DNA of 64,000 nt from NCBI GenBank assembly GCA_001600875.1, contig BCLD01000009.1, forward strand, positions 406,345 to 470,344, read 5' to 3'. Within the stretch, counting starts at the first letter, position 1. Each line of letters starts with the position of its first letter. Both the position numbers and the translations under genes were made by a program. The notes beneath the pieces are model-generated. The model searched no databases, had not been told where the DNA came from, and worked only from the letters and a program-made list of their open reading frames with translations. This DNA comes from Solicoccozyma terricola (lineage: Eukaryota > Basidiomycota > Tremellomycetes > Filobasidiales > Piskurozymaceae). Positions 15,101 to 25,451 of the stretch are shown here, in pieces.

Positions 15101-17630
15101 CATGCACTGTTGCTCACCTCAGCGGATTGAAAGTTGTATTCGTATGCAGTACGGAAGAATCGCATGCTCTCGAGTACCTCTGCCTTGTTGGTCGACACCA
15201 ACAGTTGGCTGAGGGTCGGGATGGCAGCCTCTATCTGCTGAATGAAATGAAGCGCATCGTTGTAGTACTTTTTGGTGAGTCGAAGTCGCATGATGGCATC
15301 GGTATTCATCGTTGCTTGTTCTTTCGAGATGGCCTCGAGGTCGGGGGCTTGAGATTGTTCTCTCTTCTTACGTTGTGAGGTGGGGTCCGCTTCGGTGATG
15401 GTATCATCTTCCCCATCGGCTTTCGGGTCTGTAATCCGAGCCGACTTGCCCTCATCCTCCAAACCCTCATCCTCCTGCTTGGCCTTATCTTCGTCCTCGT
15501 CACTGCCTTCATCTTCGTCCATACCAGCCGCCTCTCTCGCCTTTTCCATCTCTTTCAAATCAACGCCTTTCAACTCCTCAGCTACCTTATCGTACCTCTC
15601 CTGCCACTCTGCAAGGTTGAGAGTACCACCATGAAGAGCGCCGAACGGGTGAGTTTCCACAAGCTTGGTGATGACCTGGATAGAGTGCCTTCGAACGGAC
15701 GAAGTTTTATCCTCAAGAGAACGAATAGTCAATTCAGTGATGCGTTGACGTTGTTTGGGGAACTTGTTTGGAAGGCTAGTCGCCCAAAAAAGTTAGCATT
15801 AGTTACTATGCACCAAAGAAGAAGGTGAACGCCGTAAACCTCCAGCGAAACTCACTCGCAAAGCTTGATGATCGTTTGCAGAACCTTTCCTCTTACCCAA
15901 CTGTTCAAATCCAAATATCTCTCAAATAGCAGCTCAAAGAACATCTTGATCTGTTTCTTCTTCTGCGCTTCGTCACCTTCATCGGATAGAGAGATATCTT
16001 TGATGAGATACCCGATAATCTCAATGATCGCCATTCGCATCGGGTGTGCCTACGGAACCGAAAAAAAATAGACCACCATCAGTTTCTGCTGGGTTCTGTT
16101 TTCCGCCACATATATTCCCGTCCCACCGATCACCCACCTCACTATCCAGATGGGCCTGCAATAAACTCATTTGCTTGAGAACTAATCTCGGCGACAACTC
16201 TGCCAACTTGATCAAGAATCGAGAAAATGATCTAGGTCCTTTCGCATCTTGAGAATTAAAGTGTTTTGTAGAGATCTCGCTGGAAAAGAAGACGCAAACT
16301 TCTAGATAAGCATCGAAAGAAACCCCCACTTTCCAACGATACAGAAGGAGACGAGGGAGAGAAATCTCACCGTAAAACTTCCTCTGCGACTTGAGTATGA
16401 TCGAATTCCTTCTCCAAGATCGTCAGTAACTCGGCCATCGGTTCGGATAAATGTTCAAAGTATGTCAAATTCTGCAATATAGACGTTTGTGCTCCTAGCC
16501 AACCCACCAATCATCGACCCCATCAGTATATATAAACGCCCGGCTTCCGGTCGACCGAGACAAAAACTCACCAAACCCTCCTCCGTGAAATTTGACAGCC
16601 AAACAAATCACTTTATAAACGCCATGTCGAATTTCCGTCGATTTCAAATGAGATTCAATCTCAGCGATTTGATATGCTGATCTTGTAAAGCATCTGTACA
16701 TATTCCCAATTCGGATTCCACATCAGCACGCGGGACGGAAAGGTGTCTGATCGAGTAGTATAGCGAGAGGATCAAAAACACGCACCCAACGAAAACATCC
16801 CTCTCCTGAGTCGTCGTCCATATTCTATCGGTTCGTATCCTCAGTGCTTTGTGCATCACACCGAGAACAAGAGGGATGTGAGCCGTCCATGACCATGTCA
16901 AAGTTGCCGATTTCGACTTTGATTTGGTGGTTTTACCCTGTATGTGATAAGGAGGAAAATAATATCAACTCTCATGATTCGCAAACGACCGTGGAAAAGC
17001 CAAAGTAAACAGGCGTGTCATTGCCTCACCTTTGTTCTACCAGCCACTGCATCCTCACTGCCTCCTTTTCCACCTCCCACCTTCTCCATAACTCCAACCA
17101 ACCACCCTAACAAGAACGCATACATCTCCAATGGCTGCTTATGCAACAAAACAGCCAACCTTCTATCCTCTTCATCATCACCATCACCTTCTCTTACACC
17201 CACGCCTGCATCGGCCATATCTCGAGTGACAGCTTCGATTTCGGTTTGAAATCCGGATACGAGGGAATCGAGAAGCTTGGATAGGATAGACGGGGTTAGT
17301 GATAGGCTGTGATGAAGGAGGGAGCGGTATATGTCGAATGTTTGGACTTGGCAAATTGATTCGGAAGAATGAGCTAAGGATTCGATGGCGCCTGAGAGAA
17401 TGCAAGGTCGTGAGAGATGGAAGAGGGCATCGATGATCATCACAGAATAAGTGGATGTTTTTAGCATTCCTATTGGCTCTCCTTTGAAAAAAGAAGAAGA
17501 CAAACACACCTTCCAAAGTATCATCGATCTCCCGAACACTCATGTTCTCGACGTCCAACTCTTGTGGTATTTGGTACAATTCGAGATCTGCGAGGGACAC
17601 TAGTTCCTCTTGGAGGTTGAATTCCGCCAT
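12113..17630 (-). CDS. YCS4: Condensin complex subunit 1 (CAP-D2/Cnd1/Ycs4)
   Basis: HEAT-repeat non-SMC subunit of condensin, which compacts mitotic chromosomes. The start at 17630 gives MAEFNLQEELVSLADLELYQ, the conserved Cnd1 N terminus. Mid-protein exons include VRRHSIQVITKLVETHPFGA followed by a long acidic linker (MDEDEGSDEDED). Later exons have NTLMVLTHLILNGMIKVKGQ, LFFTELSSKDNALYNNLQDV and MQFIFNFIEKASDTSFG, the classical Cnd1 C-terminal HEAT block. The last exons give a basic KKAAKARRKAAK segment and an acidic end TGDDDDFDG with stop at 12113-12115. There are many short introns across 5.5 kb. It diverges from the SLX8-like gene. Confidence 0.93.
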
Positions 17631-18053
17631 GTTGAGCGGAGGAAGGGGACGGGGAGGGGAGGGGATGGGCGACGGTGATTCTAGTAGAAAGTGGTTGAAC
17701 TGAAGTCGTAGGAGGATTGTTTACACTTGGAGCGCGTCAACAGAGGGGTTTGGTCCACGTCATTATGAGTGAAGGGAAGGGGGTAAGCAGGAGTGATAAT
17801 GTTTTAATGTATCCACGTCATTTCATGGGAGATCTAGAAGAGTGATAAGACTGAAACGTTGTCCACGTCAGACCTAATCCCCCAACGGCCTATTCGCTGA
17901 TTGATAAGGATGACATCCCATCGCCCGCTCTACCGACCTCCCATTCTTCCCATCATTCACAGTTACCACCACCATCACGCAGTCCTACATCAGTCTCTCT
18001 CACCTACATCACAACCCTCCACTGCCACTACCACTCCCCACCACCCCCTTCCC
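17631..18053. other. Divergent promoter between condensin subunit 1 and the SLX8-like gene
   Basis: 423-base spacer. Its outstanding content is three exact copies of TCCACGTCA (17754-17762, 17812-17820, 17862-17870), all in one orientation. A C/A-rich leader precedes the SLX8-like ATG. An in-frame upstream ATG exists at 17910, but the region between it and 18054 encodes low-complexity His/Pro/Ser. Confidence 0.65.
17754..17870 (-). promoter_or_regulatory. Three TGACGTGGA elements
   Basis: The identical nonamer TCCACGTCA (TGACGTGGA on the minus strand) occurs three times with start-to-start spacings of 58 and 50 bases. TGACGT is the half-site read by ATF/CREB-type bZIP factors. Function as an operator shared by the two divergent genes is inference. 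Confidence 0.55.
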
Positions 18054-19394
18054 ATGTCATCCATTATTGACCTCACAACCATCGATGAATCCCCACCTTC
18101 CCTACCTCGACCCACAATCGCCGGACACCCTATCGAACCCCGTCGTCGTCTTCGAGATGGTTCTTCCTCCTCTTCCTACACCCATTCCACACGATCTCGC
18201 TCGAATAGCGTTGGGATGATGTCGTTTGGTGGAGGTGCGAGTAGAAGGAGAGGTAGGTTGGATGATGCGAGTGGAGGTGCAGGTATACATCGGAATAATA
18301 GAAGAGGGAGAGAGAGATCGAGAGTAGGGGAGAATGGACTTGATACTACTCTTGGTCTTGGGATTTCAAGGATCAAGGAGGACGATGGGAATGAAACCGA
18401 TGTCGACGATGATGATGGGGTTATTACCGGTGGAGAATACACTCAAGAGAAAATTGAAATGGAAGGACCATCTGGAACGGGAACATCAGCGACATCAATG
18501 ACTACCGTCCCTGAAACCTCCCAATCACCACCATCCACATCCCAACATCGGAAACGAAAACCAACATCTCGATCTCGTTCAAACGATCGTCGGTTCAGAA
18601 GACCACCACAACCTATACCCATCTCATCTGATTCCGACTCCCCACCCTTCGAGGTCCTTGATCCGCCCTCTCCATTATACAAACTCGATAAAGGGAAAGG
18701 AAAAGCAAAGGAAATCACACCGGAACCAGAAGAGGATCGTTTGATTTTCTTTCGTGAGTGTTTGTCGTTAACCCCCCCCCCCCCCCCCCATTTGGGTACG
18801 CGTTGCATGATAGCTTTGAACTCACAAAGGCACATGTGAACGTTTTTAGAATGCCCGATTTGTTTGGGACCGCCAATGCAGGCTGTATTGACTCCTTGTG
18901 GACATATCAGTGCGTTCTTTTAATTTTCCCGGAGATATTTCCCCATACTCTTTCAAGTCACTCATAACTATCTAATCGCATCCCATCTATCGCTATCGCC
19001 ATCCCACCACACCACCTCACCCTCTCCCTTCCAGTGTGCGCCGCTTGTCTCCTCTCATCACTCAAATCCCAAGCAATGAGGGATTCGCGTAAACCCCTCC
19101 CAATCGGTACATACCCTACTCAACAATTATCAGGGAAGAAAATCAAACCAATACCAGGGAGGAAGCAATTGGTTGGTAGAATCTTGCAAGGGAATTGTCC
19201 GGTATGTTTATTCTTTTCCTTTCTCTTGGGAGATTTCTGTTTATTGGGAATCGAGGGCTAATGAGGTGCTGGGATCGTTTGTTGCGGGGATGGGCGAGTA
19301 GGTCTGTCGTGTTGAGATCGAGGGTGGTATGTCAACGGAACCTGGAGAAGGTGGAGTGAATTATCTGGAACCAAAGGAGATCACCCGAGTTTAG
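18054..19394 (+). CDS. RING-finger E3 ubiquitin ligase, SLX8/RNF4-like (SUMO-targeted)
   Basis: Probable nuclear E3 ligase. Exons 18054-18753, 18850-18909, 19035-19201 and 19302-19394 give 339 residues with consistent phases. The C-terminal C3HC4 RING is assembled only after splicing: CPIC, then LTPCGHIMCAAC, then GNCPVC. An unusually long loop of about 45 residues sits between the second zinc-ligand group and CPVC. The N terminus MSSIIDLTTIDE contains IIDLT next to acidic residues, a classical SUMO-interaction motif; PIPISSDSDSP may be a second one. The middle is Arg/Ser-rich and disordered. The start at 18054 was chosen because it places the SIM at the N terminus; ATG 17910 is an in-frame alternative. 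The SLX8 assignment is by architecture and not proven orthology. Confidence 0.77.
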
Positions 19395-19900
19395 GGGGGA
19401 TGCTCATGACACGATAGAAGTTTTGGGATCTGGTTCAATTGCTCTTCCATCTTTTACCATCTCCGACGCCATCATGGCCCACCTATATCATCTCTTCGTG
19501 TAACTGTATCGACCGGCTTGTTGCACGACCCCCGTCTTGTCATGTTCTCTCATTCTCATCATTATACGATTTAGATGTTTCGGATGTATTCCGTGTTATG
19601 AGAGCGGATGTTTGGTTCTGCATGCATCTGGCCGACGAGTTGTTTATCGCCAATTCAACAGTCATTCTCTCTGTCGTCGATCTGATGAGATGGTCAACAT
19701 GTCAAGGGAAAACGGGACATCTCTAGCTAGGGAAATCATCCATCGTAATGACTCTACAATTGAAACTCTAAACAAGTAAACTTCTCAATGTTTTTTAGTA
19801 CACGACCACCACCAAACAACTCCCCTTTCCTCGCCTACGACAACGACTCTTTACACTGTTCTGATACCTGATGATAACACTCCGCCCCTAACAATCCCCC
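19395..19900. other. Tail-to-tail spacer between SLX8-like and MFS genes
   Basis: 506 bases between convergent stop codons. Short open frames with no family resemblance are present on the + strand around 19439-19779. I see no structured element or repeat. Confidence 0.5.
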
Positions 19901-21845
19901 TCAGATCATGTACTTGAAATCCGGATCTCGATCATCGCCACAACCCCTAAACTTGTCCATCTTGCCCGCTGCCTTTTGCTTATTAAGGTAAGCAAGGTAA
20001 AAGCATTTCAACGCCACGAGTAACCAGGAAACAGCCAACATGCCCATGACGATGGTGTGAGCTTTCTTGTAAACGGGAGCTTCAGAAGCTTGGTAGATGA
20101 AGGTGGCGGGGAATCCACCACAGTTGGCGACAGCGAGTTGGAATCCGATGGCGGTAGCTCGTGTGTAATGGTTGGTGTAGTTGTTGGAGAGCCAGACGAG
20201 GATGGGTGGAACTGATGGGTACAACCCGGCGGCCATCAGGAATAGAGCACCGTACTTGACATGTAGGTTGTTGGTGTGACCGATGATTGCGTAACCGATG
20301 ATTGAAAGAGGCAAGAATGTCAAAATGACAGGTCCACGGATCTTCCATCTGTCCGAAACCACGGCGGCGATGACTGTTGAGGAGTTTCGCGGAAAGATCA
20401 GTCGAAGAATTCTGACCAAGCTGTTCACCTCGACTCACCAGTCAACGCGGCGGCGACGGCATAGGGTGGTACGGTGAACAATTGAGCCCTGACAGCGGTG
20501 TAACCGAGACCTTGAACGCTGTGATAGTGGACCTATTGCGTCAACACCCAATCCTCTTTGATAACCAAGCAAAGCTGATACTCACATGGTGGGAACAAAT
20601 AGACCAAACGAATAGAGTGCAGTGAGGATACACAGATAAGCCAAAGCCGACAACCAAGTCTTGATGGAAAGTATCGCCTCCCTGACTCTCCACCACTCGA
20701 ATGGCTCTGTGGCGATGACCACATTGCCTTGAGCGTCAATCGTCGTTGGTTTCTCCGCGATCAGTCGAGTAGCTGCCATTCGTCGTTCTTCAGCGTTAAG
20801 GAAAGACGCCTTGTCGACGGTAGCGGGAAGGACAAGCATGGCAATGAGTCCAATGACCGTAGTGAGGATACCTTCGATGATGAGGATCCATCTCCATCCT
20901 TCTAGACCTCCAAGACCATCCATAGTGTTAAGACCACGAGCAAGGAGACCACCGAAGCTATAAAAAAAAAATTGAGATCAAAAGACAGAACTCAGCATTG
21001 AGAGACCAAACCAATCGCAGCCATGATATCCTTCCTACTCACGCTCCACTCAAACTCGCAGAGGAATAAATCAAACCAAGTCGAATACCAATCTCACTTC
21101 TCTTGTACATCATACTCAGGAATAGAACGATTCCGGGTAACAAGCCACCTTCAGCCATACCAAGGAAAGCTCGAACGACCATGAGACTGGGGTACGATCG
21201 TACGAATCCCATTGACATGCCGATGATTCCCCAGACTGCGGTGAGAATTCCAAGCCAGAGACGAGGTGATACTCGCTTAATGATCAGATTGGATGGGACT
21301 AGCGTGCGAAGTGGGGTTAGAGGGGAGGGGGGGTTGACTTGTCAGGACTCGGTATACAAGGGTCAACGGTCGTTGTGAACTGACCTTCGGATGCGATATA
21401 GAAAGCAAAGAAGATTGCAAGAGAATTCGCATACTGAGAGCTGAAGAGTATGTTCCGTTCATGAGCTTGGGTGTCGGGACGAATCCGCACGATAGACTCA
21501 CGCTGTCAATTGTAGATCGTGTTGAAGACCGAGAATCTTTGCGTTTCCTATGTTGGTTCTGTGGGGAGGAAGGTGGCGCGGATCAGGCCAACGCCCCATC
21601 CCATTAACCATACCCTGATGACAGGCTCACCGATCCAGGAAAGAGAACAAGAATAACAATGCCAGCATAGGCAGCATCCTCGTGTCTAATTTCCTCAAGA
21701 TCGATTTAGTCAACCTCCTCTCTTCCTCTGCGTCCAACAATTGAAAATCATCTGAAGCGTCAGAGTGAGGGCCATATTCCTCGAGGTGATTGTTGACTCC
21801 CTTCTCGTCTGCGATGCTTGTTGATGTTGAAGGTTGGAAAGACAT
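19901..21845 (-). CDS. MFS transporter, anion:cation symporter (Dal5/Tna1-like) family
   Basis: Twelve-helix plasma-membrane permease. The start at 21845 gives MSFQPSTSTSIADEKG, then an acidic cytosolic N terminus and RKLDTRMLPMLALLFLFSFL (TM1), which is the hallmark of this family. Later exons give GWRWILIIEGILTTVIGLIA (TM6), a cytosolic loop with NAEERRMAATRLIAE, TWLSALAYLCILTALYSFGL (TM7), GPVILTFLPLSIIGYAIIG and LSNNYTNHYTRATAIGFQLA, the last typical of Dal5/Tna1 proteins. It ends DPDFKYMI with the stop at 19901-19903. Likely substrates in this family are nicotinate, allantoate, pantothenate or other small carboxylates; which one cannot be read from sequence. An upstream in-frame GTG exists but ATG 21845 is the first usable start. 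Confidence 0.85.
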
Positions 21846-22340
21846 GTCTGCAGGAGGACACACTAGTTGGAGGGTGAAGAGAAGGGGTATGTTCTGTGTT
21901 CTGTGTCCAGTTGTCTCTATCCTGTCTGTCCTGTTGCTCGTTAAGTACTAAAATACTACCTAGATCGAGTACCTCCACGGCGGCGGTTTCCGGTGTGACC
22001 CCAGCTGGGGGAAGGAGGAACGCGGGGCCTCAAATTCATGCGGCAACGGCCAAATTCACAGCTAATTCCTCCGATCACCCTGGATGGTCGCGACGGAGCA
22101 ACGGGGTCACTGCAGCGGGTACATGGCACAGCGCATCGGCATGGGCATGCATTCCGCAAGTGTGCTCATCAGTCCTTCCGTCCGGCAGTACATCGTCGAG
22201 GAAAACAACATCATTTTCGTCCAACAGCAGGGAGGGGGTCTGATCACTCTTGCTCACGTGGACATGTGATCGGCGAAATAAATGAAAATAATTCCCACAA
22301 ACAGCATCATCTGGCATGTTACATCTCATTGTTTGGACAA
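21846..22340. other. Spacer upstream of the MFS permease
   Basis: 495 bases between the MFS start and the stop of the AhpD-like gene, which is on the same strand. It contains a 12-base palindrome CCCCAGCTGGGG (21999-22010) and a CACGTG at 22255-22260. No ORF is supported. Confidence 0.5.
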
Positions 22341-23412
22341 CTACAACCTCGCCTTCTCCATCGGTCCTGCAAACGTCGTCTGTCCCTTTGCAACCACAGT
22401 CGCCACCTCATCTACTGAATTCAACACCCATTCCACACCCTCATCACTCGTCAGCCAATCCTGACCTTTCAACTCCACTTCACCCTCCGCGCCACCACCT
22501 TCCAACAAACTCTTCTTCAATCCGAAAACATGACTGGTCAATTGTGGTCCTACACCCTGTTGAGCTCTTAAGCAAGCCATAGCAACCACCGAAGTTAACA
22601 CTCTACCAATCTTGAAATGTCCCTCTGGAGCCGTATTGAATGGATCTGAAAGTAGTGCTCCATAATGTGAATTCAAAATATGAATTGGTAGATCCGGATG
22701 AGATGCAGCTAGTTTGTTGAGAAGCTTGACGGAATGAGGTTCGTAGATTGCGTCCCAAAGCGAACGGCCGCGGGAGAGGATGGTGTCCACGTTAGATTTA
22801 GTTGGTTGTCTTGTAGCTTGCGTGCTTAGACCATCGATGACTTCAGATGGTAGGTGAGATCGCAATGCTCCGAGGGAGTTAATGGTCTATGATGAAGGAA
22901 AGGAGATGTAAGTCGTCGGGCGCTCGGTATGCTACGTTTCATTCCATATACCACTGTCTCACCCTTGGAATCTGCAAAAGATTAGAGAACGTTAGAGTGC
23001 AATATCACATTTACGATGATAGAGATGGCTCACTCCTGAAAAGCTGATACATTTCAACGCTGTCTCTCTCATCACCTGTTTTGACCATCCACCGTCAAAC
23101 GGCATTCCACGATCCAGTCCTTGGCGTCACACTCACAGATGCCGCTCTAACCTGACTTTTCACATCCTTCGCCTGGCCTGCGGCATAACTGAACAACTCG
23201 CACACCGCATCCGGCGAATTAACAGTGACCAATGCAGCTGTAGACAAACATAACCAAGTTTCATCTCCTACGCCCTTTCCACCTGATCGGATTCTATCAA
23301 ATAGAGCGGTGGATGCTGCTTTGCTTGGAGCTGGGATCGCACTTCCTAGAGCATGAGGTGCTGCGATGAGAGCTTTGAGAGTTGGAGAGAGCTTGATGGA
23401 GGCTGCTGACAT
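22341..23412 (-). CDS. AhpD-like (carboxymuconolactone decarboxylase-type fold) protein, fungal
   Basis: Predicted small soluble all-helical protein. Exon 1 gives MSAASIKLSPTLKALIAAPH and DETWLCLSTAALVTVNSPDA. Exon 2 gives VMRETALKCISFSG. A 9-nt exon encodes IPR. The last exon gives TINSLGALRSHLPSEVIDGL, GRSLWDAIYEPHSVKLLNKL, HPDLPIHILNSHYGALLSDP and TSVVAMACLRAQQGVGPQLT, ending KARL. From memory this pattern matches a fungal group placed in the AhpD-like superfamily. The CxxC of true AhpD peroxidases is not seen, so the reaction is unknown. The assignment is tentative; the gene itself is well supported by splicing. Confidence 0.7.
22973..22981 (-). other. 9-nt micro-exon of the AhpD-like gene
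   Basis: On the minus strand ATTCCAAGG is preceded by TTTTGCAG and followed by GTGAGA. It encodes Ile-Pro-Arg in phase 0 and joins ...SFSG to TINSLGALRS, restoring the continuous pattern FSGIPRTINSLGAL. Confidence 0.75.
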
Positions 23413-23818
23413 GGTGATGTGGTGGTCTGAGAATGGGGAGAAGTGCAGATAGGTTTGTGTCTGGTGGAAAAAGAAAATGCAAAAAGGGCAAGACGTTAAA
23501 TCGAGTCCATCGGAGAACGCGTTGGGTTACTAACCCCTGTCGGTAGAATCAAACCACAGTTATTCCGTCAACCCGTCGGCACATCGTACGTTGGAGAGTG
23601 GCCGTCGCTCACAAGTTCACATAGGTCTCATTCTTATCGCCAGACCACGGTTGTCCGTCCTTCATGTCCGTCCTTCGGATGAAATGGCAGTTTCCGTTGT
23701 TAGTCCCATTCCCCCCCTCCACCATGCCTTTTACGATATCATATAGAATGTAATGGCACAGCATATGAAGTCGTCGAGTCGATGACTGATCACTCAAAGC
23801 ACTCAACGCAGTCCTAAG
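23413..23818. other. Divergent promoter of the AhpD-like and DIC1-type genes
   Basis: 406 bases between two diverging ATGs. I see no conserved element and no convincing ORF. Confidence 0.5.
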
Positions 23819-25248
23819 ATGAGCCAATCAGCCGCTCCCCCAGTTCCAGCTCCGTTTTACCTCGGGTAAGCGTGGGATTCAGCTCGTTTTGTTGCAAATA
23901 TTCTGACAAGGTAGCAACCACCAGTGGCGTTTCCGCAGCCATGGCGAGTTGTTGTAGTGAGATATTTACATCTATCCCTGGCTAGGGTCCCCACGCTGAT
24001 CAATCCTCCCACATCGTAGCTCATCCGATAGATCAACAGAAGTAGTAAGCTCATAGCCAGCCTTCACAGATTACAATTTATCATCGCTGACTACCAGAAC
24101 CAACTTCCGTTCAGTCGTATGCAAATTCAGACAGCTAGATTGAGCATGCTCCAATCTTTATCTAGAACCGCACGTAATGCTGGTAGGTTGACATAATCAA
24201 CGGAGCAACCAACTGCCAAAAAGCTGATGTTCATCAACCCCGGCACAGGCATCTTTGGTCTATGGGAAGGAGCCTCCGCATCTATTCTCCGACAAATGAC
24301 GTACTCCATCACTCGATTCGCACTTTACGATATGATGAAAGATACATGGAAACGAATGGCTCGAAAAGATTCAAAGTCGGCATTGAGAGTTTGGGAGTTA
24401 GGGGTTTGTGCTGGGTTGTCTGGTGGAATAGCTGGTTTGGTTGGGAATCCAGCCGAGGTGAGGGGGACGCTGCTTATCACGGAGCGTAAGGGACCTAGGT
24501 GCTCATCGAAAGATATATATCCAGATCGTCCTGGTGAGGATGTGTACGGACGCTGTGAAGCCGGCAGCCCATCGATACGGGTATCACAATTGCTTTGACG
24601 GTCTATACCGAGTAGCAAAGGAGGAAGGAGTCCGTGTTTTGTATCGAGGAACGACACCGAACGTCCTAAGAAGCGTAAGCATGAGTAAGTCAAAGCAAAC
24701 ATACCCTAGTTTCGTTTCCAGCTATTTAATAATGTGCTCGGCCGTTCTGCACAGATGTATCCCAACTAGCGGCATATGACGCTATCAAAGCCAGCTTGAT
24801 CTCCACTGGGCATTTCAAAGACGATGTTCAAACTCATTTGACAACGGGTGTGTTGGCTGGAACGCTGGCAACGACTGTAGCTGCTCCATTCGATGTTTTA
24901 AAATCGAGAATCCAGAGTTCTCAAGGCTCGAAAATGGTGAGGAGGTTTGAAACGAACGGCGAGTGCGCAGTGATGGTGGTGCTAACGCTTGCCGAATCGC
25001 CCCCCCAAAAAAAAACAACAAAAAAAAAGACTATTGGCAGTATCCTTAGGCAGGGATTGAGGTCCGAGGGACCCATGTTCCTCTTTCGAGGTTGGGTGCC
25101 AGCGTGGTTGAGATTAACGTGAGTGGGTTTGTGAGGACGTTACTGGAAGTTTCCCGCTGACATGGTCGACGGCGGGCATCTTTGGGAAAGTCCCAACACG
25201 GTTCTGATGTTTGTGTTCTACGAGCAATTGAAACAGTTATGGCTGTGA
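23819..25248 (+). CDS. DIC1: Mitochondrial dicarboxylate carrier (SLC25A10/Dic1-type)
   Basis: Exchanges malate/succinate for phosphate across the inner mitochondrial membrane. It starts MSQSAAPPVPAPFYLGGVSA, then passes through short exons encoding HPID and RMQIQTARLSMLQ (first carrier signature). FGLWEGASASILRQMTYSIT and RFALYDMMKD follow, then GLSGGIAGLVGNPAE, VRVLYRGTTPNVLRS, SQLAAYDAIK, and AAPFDVLKSRIQSS (third signature). The end is FLFRGWVPAWLRL with PNTVLMFVFYEQLKQLWL and the stop at 25246-25248. LYRGxxPNxxRS and PNTVLMFVFYEQL are characteristic of Dic1 proteins. An intron before the last third contains AAAAAAAACAACAAAAAAAA. Confidence 0.85.
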
Positions 25249-25451
25249 TGTGTGGTCGATGTGTTGTGTTGTAGATGTTGTAGCATGTTGTAGCCATTTG
25301 TGTGGTGCACTTATTAGATTCGCTAGGAACATGGTCACGTGAATCCAACAAGGCGGCGTTCTTAATCTCAACGTCATCAGGGAAGCAGCACTCGACTTGG
25401 TAGACTTCTAGGTCAATGACAACCATAGGCAACACTGCCGCATGACACACC
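25249..25451. other. Spacer between the DIC1-type gene and the Zn2Cys6 gene
   Basis: Short intergenic region with a GTCACGTGA E-box (core 25336-25341) about 110 bases upstream of the zinc-cluster regulator start. Confidence 0.4.

Noticed and set aside
14791..15378. 195-codon + frame inside condensin subunit 1
   Set aside because: Antisense to conserved Cnd1 exons; composition is a shadow of the real coding strand.
21999..22010. CCCCAGCTGGGG palindrome as an operator
   Set aside because: Perfect 12-base palindromes are expected many times by chance in 64 kb and it is single copy here.
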